Shown piece after piece: positions 1-8,640 of a DNA stretch of 64,000 bases. The DNA is from JBBRWO01 sp964388455. GTDB lineage: Bacteria; Actinomycetota; Coriobacteriia; Anaerosomatales; JAAXUF01. The notes below the pieces were generated by a model that was given only the letters and a program-made list of their open reading frames with translations, did not search any database and was not told where the DNA came from. A program made the position numbers and the translations under genes. The stretch spans positions 1-64,000 of the forward strand of contig CAYMAN010000009.1 of assembly GCA_964388455.1 (NCBI GenBank). Reading direction: 5' to 3'. Position 1 is the first letter of the stretch. Each line of letters begins with the position of its first letter.

Positions 1-1142
1 GTGTCACCGTTCTTGTCGAACTCGATCTTGCCGGTGACGCCCTCGACGTTGGTCTTGGCGACGTTTGCGATGATGGCATCGCGACCGGCGGGCATGATGA
101 CCTGAGCGGCGCCCTTGTCCTTGGCCGCGGCCAGGATGGCCTCGATCAGGACGTTCGCGGCATCGTAGGAGTAGGCGTCATAGGCGCCGACTTCCTCGCC
201 GGGGAACGCAGCCTCGTAGGCAGCCTTGAACTCGACACCCTTGGGAAGCTCGCTGGTGGGGAGACCGACCGACGTGACCATGTCACCCTCGGCAGCCGTG
301 GTGGTGGCCAGCGCGATGTACTGAGGATCGAACAGACCGTCGCCGCCCATGAGAGGCTTGGTGTAGCCCGACTCAAACAGCTGCTTGCTCAGCAGTGCGC
401 CGGCGTTGTAGGTGCCGCCGTAGTAGACCATGTCGGGATTCGAGCCCTTGATCTTGGTGACCAGGGCGTTGAAGTCCGAGTCCTTGTCAGAGGTGCGCTC
501 GCTGAAGACGACCTTGCCGCCCTTGACCGCGAACTGCTTGCCGAACTCCGAAGCGAGACCCTCGCCGTAGGGGGTACCGTCGTCAACGACGACGACCGTC
601 TTGGCGCCGAACTTATCCACCGCAGCGTCGGCACCCATGGGTCCCTGGACCGAGTCGATGGTGCAGACGCGGAACACGTTGTTCAGACCCTGGAGCGTCA
701 GTGCAGGGTTGGTGGCAGCCGGCGAGATCATGGCGATCTTGGCCTGGTTGTACACCTTGGAAGCGGGAATCGTGACACCCGAGTTCAGGTGACCGACAAC
801 GCCGACCAGCGAGCGGTCAGATGCGAACGTGTTGGCCACGGTAACGCCGGCCTTCGGGTCGCCCTGATCGTCACCGGGAACGGACGCGAACTTGAGTCCC
901 GCGGCCGCGATGTCCTCGCGCTCGTTGGCCTCCTTGATGGCGAGCTCGACGCCGCGCTGGATACCCAGACCCTGGGCAACGGAACCGGCCGTCAGTGGTG
1001 CGCCGATACCGATCTTGACCGTCGTGACGGCGTCGCCGCCGGTGTCGGTCTTCGTTGCGCCGCCACCGCAACCGGTGAGCGCAAGTGCTGCCACGGTCAA
1101 CGCGACCATGACCCCACCCGCAAGTGCCTTACGTACCTGCAT
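1..1142 (-). CDS. livK: Branched-chain amino acid ABC transporter substrate-binding lipoprotein (partial, second livK copy)
   Basis: Extracellular binding protein for branched-chain amino acids or related small amides, delivering ligand to the LivHMGF importer encoded just upstream. The frame starts at an ATG (1142) preceded by AGGAGG six bases upstream and runs off the left edge, so the C-terminus is missing. The N-terminus is a lipoprotein signal ending in LTGC (Cys about 25). The following periplasmic-binding-protein type 1 fold is near-identical in layout to the complete paralogue at 5344-6558, sharing the stretches GDDQGDPK, GHLNSGV, TPYGEGLA and YYGG.YNAGALLSKQ. It lies after livF on the same strand, with a hairpin and a 190-base leader between, so it is probably expressed separately. 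It may extend the ligand range of the same permease (inference). Confidence 0.93.
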   Translation of the reverse strand, partial: MQVRKALAGGVMVALTVAALALTGCGGGATKTDTGGDAVTTVKIGIGAPLTAGSVAQGLGIQRGVELAIKEANEREDIAAAGLKFASVPGDDQGDPKAGVTVANTFASDRSLVGVVGHLNSGVTIPASKVYNQAKIAMISPAATNPALTLQGLNNVFRVCTIDSVQGPMGADAAVDKFGAKTVVVVDDGTPYGEGLASEFGKQFAVKGGKVVFSERTSDKDSDFNALVTKIKGSNPDMVYYGGTYNAGALLSKQLFESGYTKPLMGGDGLFDPQYIALATTTAAEGDMVTSVGLPTSELPKGVEFKAAYEAAFPGEEVGAYDAYSYDAANVLIEAILAAAKDKGAAQVIMPAGRDAIIANVAKTNVEGVTGKIEFDKNGD

Positions 1143-1175
1143 GGTTCCTCCTGTCGTGTCTCTTCACATACCTGT

Positions 1176-1194
1176 CAGGTGACGTCGTCACCTG
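1176..1194. promoter_or_regulatory. Inverted repeat in leader of the second livK
   Basis: CAGGTGA-N5-TCACCTG, perfect 7-base arms, lies 34 bases upstream of the start codon of the gene at 1-1142. It could be an operator or an mRNA hairpin; the sequence alone does not tell which. Confidence 0.35.
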
Positions 1195-1274
1195 TTTGCA
1201 GCCTGCAGGAGCGTACGACAGCGGGGGCAGGTCAACCAGTAGGTATTCGCTGGTATGAGAGGTCGTATTGAGAG

Positions 1275-1312
1275 CAATCGAAAGCGAGTCGTGCACCTTC
1301 TACTTTCGATTG
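1275..1312. repeat. Ten-base perfect inverted repeat between livF and second livK
   Basis: CAATCGAAAG at 1275-1284 is repeated inverted as CTTTCGATTG at 1303-1312 with an 18-base loop. It lies between the livF terminator-like hairpin and the second livK. It has no U-tract in either direction, so regulation or mRNA processing is more likely than termination. Confidence 0.4.
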
Positions 1313-1332
1313 CGTGGCTCTGGGACAGCAAA

Positions 1333-1360
1333 CGGGGCGCCCCCGGATGGAGACGCCCCG
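1333..1360 (-). terminator. Hairpin after livF
   Basis: CGGGGCG (1333-1339) pairs with CGCCCCG (1354-1360), 31 bases past the livF stop on the minus strand. It is followed by GTTTGCTG, a weak T-run. It likely ends or attenuates the liv operon ahead of the second binding-protein gene. Confidence 0.5.
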
Positions 1361-1391
1361 TACCACTCAAAATGACGCAAAACGCCAGGTC

Positions 1392-2108
1392 CTACTCGCC
1401 GAGATACGCCTTGCGAACGGCCTCGTTGGCGAGCAACTCGCGACCAGGACCCGACAGTGCAATCTCGCCCGTTTCAAGCACATAGCCGCGATTCGCAATG
1501 GCGAGCGCCATGTTCGCGTTCTGCTCTACGAGCAGGATCGTGATGCCGTCCTTGTTCAGCTTCTGGATGATCTCGAAGATCGTCTCGACGACGACAGGAG
1601 CGAGACCCATCGACGGCTCATCCAGCATCAGAAGACGAGGCCTGGACATCAGAGCGCGACCCATGGCGAGCATCTGCTGCTCTCCACCGGAAAGCGTGCC
1701 GCCCTTCTGAGCCACACGCTCCTTGAGACGCGGGAAGAGCTCGAACACATGGTCGAGATCCGCCTTGACGCCATCCTTGTCCTTGCGCAGAAATGCACCC
1801 ATGTCGAGGTTCTCCATGACGGTCATGCGCGAGAAGATGCGACGACCCTCCGGAACCTGGATGATGCCCTTGCCGGTGACGAGGTGCGGCCGCACGCCGC
1901 CGATGCCCTCGCCCTCGAACTCGATAGTGCCGGCCTTGGGAACCAGCTGCCCCGATATCGTCTTCAGGGTAGTGGACTTACCAGCGCCGTTGGCACCGAT
2001 GAGCGTGACGATCTCGCCCTGCTTCACCTCGAGCGAGATACCCTTGAGCGCCTCGATCTTGCCGTAGGCAGCTCGCAGGTCAGTGACTTTCAGCATGGTC
2101 TCAGCCAT
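1392..2108 (-). CDS. livF: Branched-chain amino acid ABC transporter ATP-binding protein LivF
   Basis: Cytoplasmic ATPase subunit of the LivHMGF importer (238 aa). Walker A is GANGAGKST (about residues 38-46), the signature is LSGGEQQ, and Walker B is LLMLDEPSMGLAP. The short C-terminus and the MLKV.DL.A.YG.I.AL start are typical of LivF. The ATG at 2108 overlaps the livG stop (ATGGCTGA) and has GAGGAGGG upstream, so the longer in-frame extension inside livG is rejected. It is the last gene of the five-gene operon and is translationally coupled to livG. Confidence 0.96.
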   Translation of the reverse strand: MAETMLKVTDLRAAYGKIEALKGISLEVKQGEIVTLIGANGAGKSTTLKTISGQLVPKAGTIEFEGEGIGGVRPHLVTGKGIIQVPEGRRIFSRMTVMENLDMGAFLRKDKDGVKADLDHVFELFPRLKERVAQKGGTLSGGEQQMLAMGRALMSRPRLLMLDEPSMGLAPVVVETIFEIIQKLNKDGITILLVEQNANMALAIANRGYVLETGEIALSGPGRELLANEAVRKAYLGE

Positions 2109-2976
2109 TGGTCGAACCCTCCTCGGCGACCGGCGCAACTGAATCCGCCGTGGTAGGTGTCTGTGACGCGTTCGCCGCGGCATGCTGGGCATCCGCCTCG
2201 GCCAGCATGGCCTCCGCACCCTTGCCGAGATAGGCCTCGATGACCTTCGGGTCGCGCTGGATCTCAGCGGGGAGCCCCTGTGCGATCAGCTCGCCGAAGT
2301 CGAGAACGTAGATACGATCAGCGAGGTCCATGACGACCTTCATGTCGTGCTCGATGAGAAGGATCGTGATATCGAGGTCGCGAACCTTGCGCACCAGGCC
2401 GTTGAGCGCCTGACTCTCCTGCGGGTTCATACCTGCGGCCGGCTCGTCGAGGAGCAGAAGCCGGGGCTCGCTGCCCAGCGCGCGGGCAATCTCGAGCTTA
2501 CGCTGCTCGCCGTAGGGCAGGTTCTTCGCGAGCTCATTGGCCTTGTCGGCCAGGCCGACGAACTTGAGCCACTCGTAGGACTTATCGAGTGTTTTCTTCT
2601 CTTCGGCCTTGAACTTCGGCGTTCGGAACACAGCGCCAAACGCGCCTTCCTTGGACTGCGTGTGCCGTCCGACCATGACGTTCTCAAGAGCGGTCATGTT
2701 CTGGAACAGACGGATGTTCTGGAAGGTACGCGCTATTCCCATTCGGGTGATCTGGTGCGGCTTCTTGCCGCCGACCACGACGCCGTCAAAGGTGAGCGAC
2801 CCGCCGGTGGGGATGTAGATTCCGGTGAGCATGTTGAAGAACGTCGTCTTGCCGGCGCCGTTAGGGCCGATCAGCGCGACGATCTCGCCGGTATCGATGT
2901 TCATCGTGACGTCGTTGACGGCCTTCAGGCCACCGAACTGCATCGTGACGTTTTTTGCATCAACTAGATGTGTCAT
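2101..2976 (-). CDS. livG: Branched-chain amino acid ABC transporter ATP-binding protein LivG
   Basis: Second ATPase of the importer (291 aa). Walker A is GPNGAGKTT (37-45), the signature region is LPYGEQRKLEIARAL, and Walker B is LLLLDEPAAGMN, a LivG hallmark. The LivG C-terminal segment ending in EAYLGKG is present. About 35 extra residues rich in Ala, Glu and Thr follow, making it longer than the usual 255-260 aa. GGGGAGGAC precedes the ATG at 2976. It lies 21 bases after livM and overlaps livF by 8 bases. Confidence 0.96.
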   Translation of the reverse strand: MTHLVDAKNVTMQFGGLKAVNDVTMNIDTGEIVALIGPNGAGKTTFFNMLTGIYIPTGGSLTFDGVVVGGKKPHQITRMGIARTFQNIRLFQNMTALENVMVGRHTQSKEGAFGAVFRTPKFKAEEKKTLDKSYEWLKFVGLADKANELAKNLPYGEQRKLEIARALGSEPRLLLLDEPAAGMNPQESQALNGLVRKVRDLDITILLIEHDMKVVMDLADRIYVLDFGELIAQGLPAEIQRDPKVIEAYLGKGAEAMLAEADAQHAAANASQTPTTADSVAPVAEEGSTNG

Positions 2977-2997
2977 CTGTGTGTCCTCCCCGGCCCT

Positions 2998-4221
2998 TTA
3001 CTGGTCCGCGCTGTCGCCGAACCGGCCGGTATCATGCTGAACGTCGTAGAGCGTCTCGTTCTCTTCTTCCATGATGTCCTCGTCGGCGGTGAGCTCTGCA
3101 GCTCGACGCTTGGACGGGATCAGACCCTGCGGCCTCCAGATCATCATGAGCACCATGGCAAGACCGAACACCAGGTTGCGGTAGTTCGAGATGGCCGTGA
3201 CCTGCTCACCGGAGAGACCCGAGATCATGCCGGATGCGGCGAAGCCGCGGATGAGCTCCGGCGTACCCTGGATCAACAGCGCACCAACGATGGCACCCGG
3301 GATCGAACCCATACCGCCGATGACGACGGTGCAGACAACGAACACGGACTCCATGAAGGTGAACGACTCGGGGCTCACGAACTGCTGGAAGTTGGCGAAG
3401 GTCAGGCCGGCGATACCGCCCCAGACCGCACCCAGCGAGAACGCCCAGAGCTTGGCGCCGACGATGCTGACGCCCATCGAGGAGGCCGCAACCTCATCCT
3501 CGCGCATCGCGATCCACGAACGACCCAGACGCGAGTCGTTGAGACGGCGCACGACGAAGATGGTGAGGCAGCACAGAAGCACGATGACGTAGTACCAGTA
3601 CAGGTTGCTTGAGAACGCGAAGTTGAACCCGTTGCTGAACACTCCCGGAATGGAGAAGTAGGCGTTGCTCTGCAGCCACTCCAGTCCCGCGGGAGTAGGC
3701 AGGAACTCACCGGCACGAGGAAGACCGGCGGCGCCGTTGGTGATACCCAGCGCATTGTTGTTGATGATGATGCGCACGATCTCACCAAAGCCCAGCGTGA
3801 CGATCGCGAGGTAATCACCGCGGAGACGGAGTACCGGAGTACCCAAGGTGACGCCGGCAAGCGCCGCGAACGCGGCGGCGACCGGAATCATCAGGAAGTA
3901 CGTGTACGGCTGAAGCCCTTCGGGCATCGCCTTCATGGCCTGAGCGCCGACGATGACGCCCGAGTATGCACCGATCGCGTAGAACGCGATGTAGCCCAAG
4001 TCGAGCAGTCCTGCGTAGCCGACCACGATGTTGAGGCCCAATGCGAGCATGACGTACAGGCCGACCAGCGCCAGAATGCGAGTCATGAACAGCATGCCCA
4101 GACCCTCGAAGACGATCGGCAGCACGACGAGCGAGAGTGCCAAGAGTACGTAGAGAGCTATCTTGGTGGGAGTCATCTTCCCGGAGGATACCTTGGTGGT
4201 GATGCCCATTTTCCCGGCCAT
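2998..4221 (-). CDS. livM: Branched-chain amino acid ABC transporter permease LivM
   Basis: Integral membrane permease (407 aa) with about ten hydrophobic segments and the LivM signature region (NIVVGYAGLLDLGYIAFYAI near residue 70, GLPR further on, RLRGDYLAIVTLGFGEIVRI near 140). The cytoplasmic EAA-like loop (VRRLNDSRLGRSWIAMREDE) contacts the ATPases. The charged C-terminal tail of about 40 residues beyond the last membrane segment is longer than in E. coli. The ATG at 4221 starts two bases after the livH stop, with AGAAGGTG upstream. Confidence 0.95.
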   Translation of the reverse strand: MAGKMGITTKVSSGKMTPTKIALYVLLALSLVVLPIVFEGLGMLFMTRILALVGLYVMLALGLNIVVGYAGLLDLGYIAFYAIGAYSGVIVGAQAMKAMPEGLQPYTYFLMIPVAAAFAALAGVTLGTPVLRLRGDYLAIVTLGFGEIVRIIINNNALGITNGAAGLPRAGEFLPTPAGLEWLQSNAYFSIPGVFSNGFNFAFSSNLYWYYVIVLLCCLTIFVVRRLNDSRLGRSWIAMREDEVAASSMGVSIVGAKLWAFSLGAVWGGIAGLTFANFQQFVSPESFTFMESVFVVCTVVIGGMGSIPGAIVGALLIQGTPELIRGFAASGMISGLSGEQVTAISNYRNLVFGLAMVLMMIWRPQGLIPSKRRAAELTADEDIMEEENETLYDVQHDTGRFGDSADQ

Positions 4222-4223
4222 GA

Positions 4224-5210
4224 CTACACCTTCTCCACTACGGACTCGCCGAGCAGACCGCCCGGTCGGAAGATCAGGACGAGGATCAGGATCATGAACG
4301 CGATGACGTCCTTGTATCCGGTGGAGATGAAGCCCGCCGCGAGTGACTCGACGATTCCGAGTACGAATCCACCGAGCATCGCGCCGCGCAGGTTACCGAT
4401 ACCGCCGATGACGGCCGCGGTGAACGCCTTCATGCCGGGCAGGAAGCCCATGTTGAAGACGATCGAGCCGTAGTACATACCGTAGAAGACACCAGCGACG
4501 GCGCCGAGCGCCGGTCCGATGAAGAACGCGAGCATGATCGCCAGATTGATGTCGATACCCATCAGGCCCGCTGCCTCGCGATCCTGAGACGTTGCGCGCA
4601 TCGCCTTGCCCATACGCGTCTTACCCACGTACAGGTCGAGCGCGACCATCAAGATGACTGCAGTGGCGACGATGAACACCTTAAGCGCACTGACCTGAAC
4701 ACCGAAGACCGCAAACGCCTTCGTGGTTCCCAGCACGCTCGGGAAAGGAATCTGCTTGGAGTCGACCCACAGCAGAACTGCATTCTGGAGGAAGATCGAG
4801 ACGCCGACCGCGGAGATGAGCGGGGCGAGTCGCGGAGCGTGGCGCAGCGGGCGATACGCAAGACGTTCGATGAGAACGCCAAGCAAGCCGACTGAGACCA
4901 TTGAAATCAGGAACACTATCGCAAAGAGTGTCGCGATTCCGAGTGGACTCCCGATGAAGAACTCACGAGCAGGCACCAGCCAACTCATGGATGGAGCCGA
5001 TTCGATTGACTTGCCGATGAACGCCTCGTTGGTGAGCACGGTGAGGACGCCGAGGCCGACGTACGCACCGATCATGACGAGTTCTGAATGCGCGAAGTTG
5101 ATCATGAGCAAAATACCGTAGACGAGCGTGTAGCCCAGAGCGATCAAGGCGTACATACCGCCGAGCGTGATTCCGTTGATGAACTGCTCGATGATGATTT
5201 GTGCAGACAC
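4224..5210 (-). CDS. livH: Branched-chain amino acid ABC transporter permease LivH
   Basis: Second permease of the importer (328 aa), about eight membrane segments. It opens with the LivH motif FINGITLGGMYALIALGYTL and MINFAHSELVMIGAY, and carries the EAA-loop sequence ATSQDREAAGLMGID. The start is a GTG at 5210 (GTG TCT GCA CAA), with AGGAA upstream. It is separated from livK by 133 bases that contain a hairpin, and the other liv genes follow with gaps of 2-21 bases or overlaps. Confidence 0.95.
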   Translation of the reverse strand: MSAQIIIEQFINGITLGGMYALIALGYTLVYGILLMINFAHSELVMIGAYVGLGVLTVLTNEAFIGKSIESAPSMSWLVPAREFFIGSPLGIATLFAIVFLISMVSVGLLGVLIERLAYRPLRHAPRLAPLISAVGVSIFLQNAVLLWVDSKQIPFPSVLGTTKAFAVFGVQVSALKVFIVATAVILMVALDLYVGKTRMGKAMRATSQDREAAGLMGIDINLAIMLAFFIGPALGAVAGVFYGMYYGSIVFNMGFLPGMKAFTAAVIGGIGNLRGAMLGGFVLGIVESLAAGFISTGYKDVIAFMILILVLIFRPGGLLGESVVEKV

Positions 5211-5267
5211 AGCTGTCGTTCCTGTCTTTCGGGGATAGTACGCGTCTCACCGTTTACACAAGGAAAT

Positions 5268-5302
5268 CCGGGTGGACACCGACGTGATCGATGCCCACCC
5301 GG
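5268..5302 (-). terminator. Attenuating hairpin between livK and livH
   Basis: CCGGGTGG (5268-5275) pairs with CCACCCGG (5295-5302), reading on the minus strand into ATTTCCTT. Such intercistronic hairpins commonly raise binding-protein mRNA over permease mRNA. Its position supports that role here (inference). Confidence 0.5.
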
Positions 5303-5343
5303 ACCGAGTCCCTGTTACAGGACGGCGGTTCGCGTTGCGGTGG

Positions 5344-6558
5344 TTACTCGCCCGCAGCGGCCTTCGTCGTCCACTTGCCACCCTCTACCACGTACAGGCT
5401 GATCGCCTTGTTCGTGGTGTCGCCATTCGCGTCGAACGCGATGGCACCGGTGACGCCCTCGGTGCTGGTTGCAGCAACGTTGGCGATAACCGCGTCGCGA
5501 CCGGCAGGAGTGGTCAGCTTGTCGACACCCTCGTCGGTCGCAGCCTTGAGAATCGCGGCGATGATGACCTTGGTTGCGTCATATGCATACGCGTCGTAGG
5601 CAGCGATCTCGTCGGTCGGGAACATCGCCTTGTAGGCGGTGGAGAATTCCTGACCCTTGGGGAGCTTGTCGATGGGGAGACCGACGGAGGTGGCGAAATC
5701 GCCCTCTGCCGCAGCCTCGCCGGCCAGCTTGACGAACTCGCCGTCATAGAGACCGTCGCCGCCCATCAGCGGGGCCTTCATACCGGCTTCCTTGGCCTGC
5801 TTGCTCAGCAGGGCGCCAGCGTTGTAGATGCCACCGTAGTAGACGAGCTCAGGGCTCATGCCCTTCATCTTGGTGACCAGTGCGTTGAAGTCAGTGTCCT
5901 TGTCGGAGGTCTTGGCGGTGCCAAGAACCTTGCCGCCGTTGGCAGCGAACTGCTTTGCGAACTCAGCGGCCAGACCCTCGCCGTACGGGGTCGAGTCGTC
6001 GATGACGTACGCCGTCTTGATGCCCAGGAGCTTGGTGGCGTAGTCAGCGGCCGCGGGGCCCTGGACTGCGTCAGTGGTGCACAGGCGGAAGACGTTGGCG
6101 AGACCCTGCTGGGTCAGTGCCGGGTTGGTCGACGCCGGGGAGATCATGACGATCTTCTTGTCGGAGTAGACCTTCGATGCGGGGATCGAGACACCGGAGT
6201 TCAGGTGACCCATGACGCCAAGCAGGTTGGCGTCGGACGCGAAGGTGTTGGCCACGGTAACGCCCGTCTTGGGGTCACCCTGGTCGTCACCGTCGACGGC
6301 CTTGAACTGAATGCCAGCGGCCTTGGCCTCTTCGGACTTGTTGGCCTCGGCGATGGCGAGAGCCGCGCCGCGCTTCATTCCCTGACCCAGTGCAACCGCG
6401 CCGGCGGTCAGCGGAGCGCCAACGCCGATCGAGATCGTCTTGGCCTCGGTGGTGCCAGTACCCTCATCCGTGGCTGCGGGCTTGCTGCAGCCGGTCGCGA
6501 TCATCGACAGCGCAACAAACGCTGCGACGACGGCAAGCGCTTTCTTGCTTACCTTCAT
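5344..6558 (-). CDS. livK: Branched-chain amino acid ABC transporter substrate-binding lipoprotein
   Basis: Periplasmic-binding-protein type 1 receptor (404 aa) of the liv importer, first gene of the operon. ATG at 6558 with GGGAGG five bases upstream; an earlier in-frame ATG (6579) lacks a ribosome site. The signal peptide ends in the lipobox ATGC (Cys24), followed by an Ala/Thr linker and the mature domain beginning TISIGVGAPLTAGAVALGQG. Ligand-loop motifs include GHLNSGVSIPAS, DDSTPYGEGLA and AYDAYAYDA. It is a close paralogue of the protein at 1-1142. Fold and genomic position are clear; substrate could be any branched-chain or small amide amino acid. Confidence 0.95.
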   Translation of the reverse strand: MKVSKKALAVVAAFVALSMIATGCSKPAATDEGTGTTEAKTISIGVGAPLTAGAVALGQGMKRGAALAIAEANKSEEAKAAGIQFKAVDGDDQGDPKTGVTVANTFASDANLLGVMGHLNSGVSIPASKVYSDKKIVMISPASTNPALTQQGLANVFRLCTTDAVQGPAAADYATKLLGIKTAYVIDDSTPYGEGLAAEFAKQFAANGGKVLGTAKTSDKDTDFNALVTKMKGMSPELVYYGGIYNAGALLSKQAKEAGMKAPLMGGDGLYDGEFVKLAGEAAAEGDFATSVGLPIDKLPKGQEFSTAYKAMFPTDEIAAYDAYAYDATKVIIAAILKAATDEGVDKLTTPAGRDAVIANVAATSTEGVTGAIAFDANGDTTNKAISLYVVEGGKWTTKAAAGE

Positions 6559-6663
6559 AGTGCCTCCCTTGTGTCCCATGACGCTCTCACTTGCGAATAC
6601 CCTGCACCCATCTCCAAAAGAGACGTCACAGAGTCCACGGCCATCCCGCCGCAGGATTCTCGG

Positions 6664-6690
6664 AGTGTATCAGAATGCCCCCGTATGCAA
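6664..6690 (-). promoter_or_regulatory. Possible sigma-70 promoter for liv operon
   Basis: On the minus strand TTGCAT (6690-6685) and TACACT (6669-6664) are separated by 15 bases, about 105 bases upstream of livK. The spacer is shorter than ideal, so this is tentative. Confidence 0.25.
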
Positions 6691-6786
6691 CAGATTTCGG
6701 GGGGCTCGTGCGGCGCTGTGTTTCAGCACGTTTCCGATATGTTTCCTAGAGTGCATAATCAGGGAGTTCGTTGGCCCCTTGATGCA

Positions 6787-7203
6787 TCAGATCCAGTACA
6801 TCGTCGCAGCAGCCCCGTCCAGCTCGCGCTGCTGGTCGGCGAGTTGCGCCACCGTCGTGGAACCCAAGAAGCCCGAGAGTGCTTCAGACGCCTGCGACCA
6901 TAGGTGCGAGGTTGCCGAATCCGTGACGTGCGGGACGTCGAGCACGTCACCCTGGATTGCCGAGACGACGTCGAGCACCGTGATGTCGGCGGCAGGGAAT
7001 GCGAGGGCACATCCGCCGGTCGCCCCGCGGCGACACCGTACCAGTCCATAGCGCGCCAGCCTGGTGACCTGTTGCTCGACGAATCGCCTTGGCAGACCGA
7101 GCCTGTCGGCAAGATCGCCGGCTGCGACGTACTCGTCCTCGGGCTGCAGCGCGAGCAACACGATCGCCCGGAGCGCGTAGTCGAGGCTCTGAGGAACTCT
7201 CAT
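6787..7203 (-). CDS. Rrf2 family transcriptional regulator (CymR-like)
   Basis: DNA-binding regulator of 138 aa. The N-terminal winged helix begins MRVPQSLDYALRAIVLLAL and contains the Rrf2 recognition segment GLPRRFVEQQVTRLARYGLV plus the wing GATGGCALAFPAADITVLDVV. The three-cysteine cluster of IscR is absent, so iron-sulfur sensing is unlikely. The ATG at 7203 lies two bases past the cysK stop, so the two genes are co-transcribed. In Firmicutes the Rrf2 repressor CymR acts in complex with CysK to control cysteine metabolism. The pairing here suggests the same logic (inference). Confidence 0.85.
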   Translation of the reverse strand: MRVPQSLDYALRAIVLLALQPEDEYVAAGDLADRLGLPRRFVEQQVTRLARYGLVRCRRGATGGCALAFPAADITVLDVVSAIQGDVLDVPHVTDSATSHLWSQASEALSGFLGSTTVAQLADQQRELDGAAATMYWI

Positions 7204-7205
7204 GA

Positions 7206-8162
7206 CTAGCCCAGCTCTTCCCACAGCTTGGTGGTCAGATAGCGCTCGCCTGTGGATGGCGCGACAGTCACGATGACCTTTCCGGCGTACTCGGGGCGAG
7301 CAGCAACGCGAAGCGCGGCTGCGACGTTCGCTCCGGTGGAGATGCCTACCAGGAGCCCTTCCTCGGCAGCCAGACGGCGCGAAACCGCGATGGCCTCATC
7401 ACCTGCGACGCGCTCGACGTCGTCCAGCACACCGAGATCGAGTGCTTTCGGGATGAAGTTGGCGCCGATTCCCTGAATGAGATGTGGACCGGGAGTGAGC
7501 GCTTCGCCGGCGCGCGCCTGAGTGATGATCGGCGACTCGGCGGGCTCGACTGCGATGGCGAGTGCATCGGGAAAGCGTTCTTTGAGATAGCGGCCGGCTC
7601 CCGAGATTGTTCCGCCGGTGCCGACCCCCGCGACGAAGGCGCCAAGCGCGAGATCGCCGATGGCCGACTCGATCTCAGGACCGGTGGTCTCATAGTGCGA
7701 CCGTGGGTTCGCGGGGTTGTCGAACTGGCCGGCGACCCATGCGTTGGGCGTGGTCTCCGCAAGTTCGTTAGCCGCATCCACCGCGCCCTTCATGCCCTTG
7801 GCCTTGTCGGTCAACACCAACTCGGCGCCGTACGCCTTGAGGAGCTTGCGACGCTCCATCGACATCGATTCTGGCATCGTGAGGATCACGCGGTAACCGC
7901 GCGATGCGCCCAGCATGGCCAGCGCGATTCCGGTGTTGCCGCTGGTCGGTTCGATGATGACTGAGACCCCGCGGGTGATAACGCCGCGGGCCTCCGCGTC
8001 GTCGAGCATTCCTCGGCCGATGCGATCCTTCACAGATCCGCCGGGGTTACGAGACTCAAGCTTCACCGCGACCACTCCGGGCAGACCGGCGCTGATGGTG
8101 TTGAGGTAGACGAGAGGTGTGTTGCCGATGGTCTCGTCGACGTTTAGGACTATGGCGGTCAT
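7206..8162 (-). CDS. cysK: Cysteine synthase (O-acetylserine sulfhydrylase)
   Basis: PLP enzyme (318 aa) converting O-acetylserine and sulfide to cysteine. The PLP lysine is Lys45 in NPGGSVKDR. The substrate loop TSGNTG is at 73-78 and the phosphate-binding glycine loop GVGTGGTISG is in mid-protein. The C-terminal STGANVAAAL and PSTGERYL segments match CysK. The ATG at 8162 has GGGAGG eight bases upstream; the in-frame extension upstream lacks a ribosome site. It is immediately followed by an Rrf2 regulator, in keeping with a CymR-CysK type sensor pair. Confidence 0.95.
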   Translation of the reverse strand: MTAIVLNVDETIGNTPLVYLNTISAGLPGVVAVKLESRNPGGSVKDRIGRGMLDDAEARGVITRGVSVIIEPTSGNTGIALAMLGASRGYRVILTMPESMSMERRKLLKAYGAELVLTDKAKGMKGAVDAANELAETTPNAWVAGQFDNPANPRSHYETTGPEIESAIGDLALGAFVAGVGTGGTISGAGRYLKERFPDALAIAVEPAESPIITQARAGEALTPGPHLIQGIGANFIPKALDLGVLDDVERVAGDEAIAVSRRLAAEEGLLVGISTGANVAAALRVAARPEYAGKVIVTVAPSTGERYLTTKLWEELG

Positions 8163-8384
8163 GGGGTTCCTCCCAAAGGTCTGAGTACTGTCGTCCCGAT
8201 GGTAGACCCATCGGAATCGTGGCGGAAGAGGGGTAAACGCACGTTCCTTATGCGCTATATGCGCATTACTCAATCACCGCTCGTCAGTCAGCGTGCCAGC
8301 TCGAGGACAATACCGACTCTGGTGAGAACGCATCTGCTTCCGCTACGCTGACACCATCGACACCTGCATCGAGGAAGGGCGACG

Positions 8385-8609
8385 ATGAACCTGTGGTTCT
8401 GGGCCTGGATCACCCTTGCTGTGATCTTCGCCCTCGCCGAGTCAGTCAACGGGGGGCTTCTCGTACTCCCCTGGGCGTTCGGGGCGGCTGCGGCAGCGGG
8501 ACTCGACGCCCTAGGTGCACCGATGTCCTGGCAGTGGATCACGTTCCTCGTGCTGTCGTCGGTTCTGCTGGTCGCGGGTCAGAGGCTCATCGTGCGCCGG
8601 CGCGAGTAG
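8385..8609 (+). CDS. Small NfeD-type membrane protein
   Basis: A 74-residue protein made almost entirely of two to three membrane segments. The pattern WFWAWITLAVIFALAES followed by GGLLVLPWAFGAAAAAG resembles the N-terminal membrane part of NfeD/YbbK proteins. The soluble OB-fold domain that normally follows is missing; the protein stops after GQRLIVRRRE. ATG at 8385 with GAGGAAGGG upstream. It stands alone between divergent cysK and convergent redox genes. NfeD proteins partner with stomatin-like proteins, but no such gene is nearby. Confidence 0.7.
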   Translation: MNLWFWAWITLAVIFALAESVNGGLLVLPWAFGAAAAAGLDALGAPMSWQWITFLVLSSVLLVAGQRLIVRRRE

Positions 8610-8640
8610 GGAGATCGGCTCGGTCCTTACCCACCAATCG

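Noticed and set aside
2109..2219. Extended N-terminus of livF
   Set aside because: It lies in the livG frame region, is Arg-rich and unrelated to LivF, and a perfect ribosome site marks the ATG at 2108.
5272..6903. Long open frame (543 codons) on the plus strand
   Set aside because: It is antisense to livK and its flanks, has no ribosome site and shows low-complexity composition.
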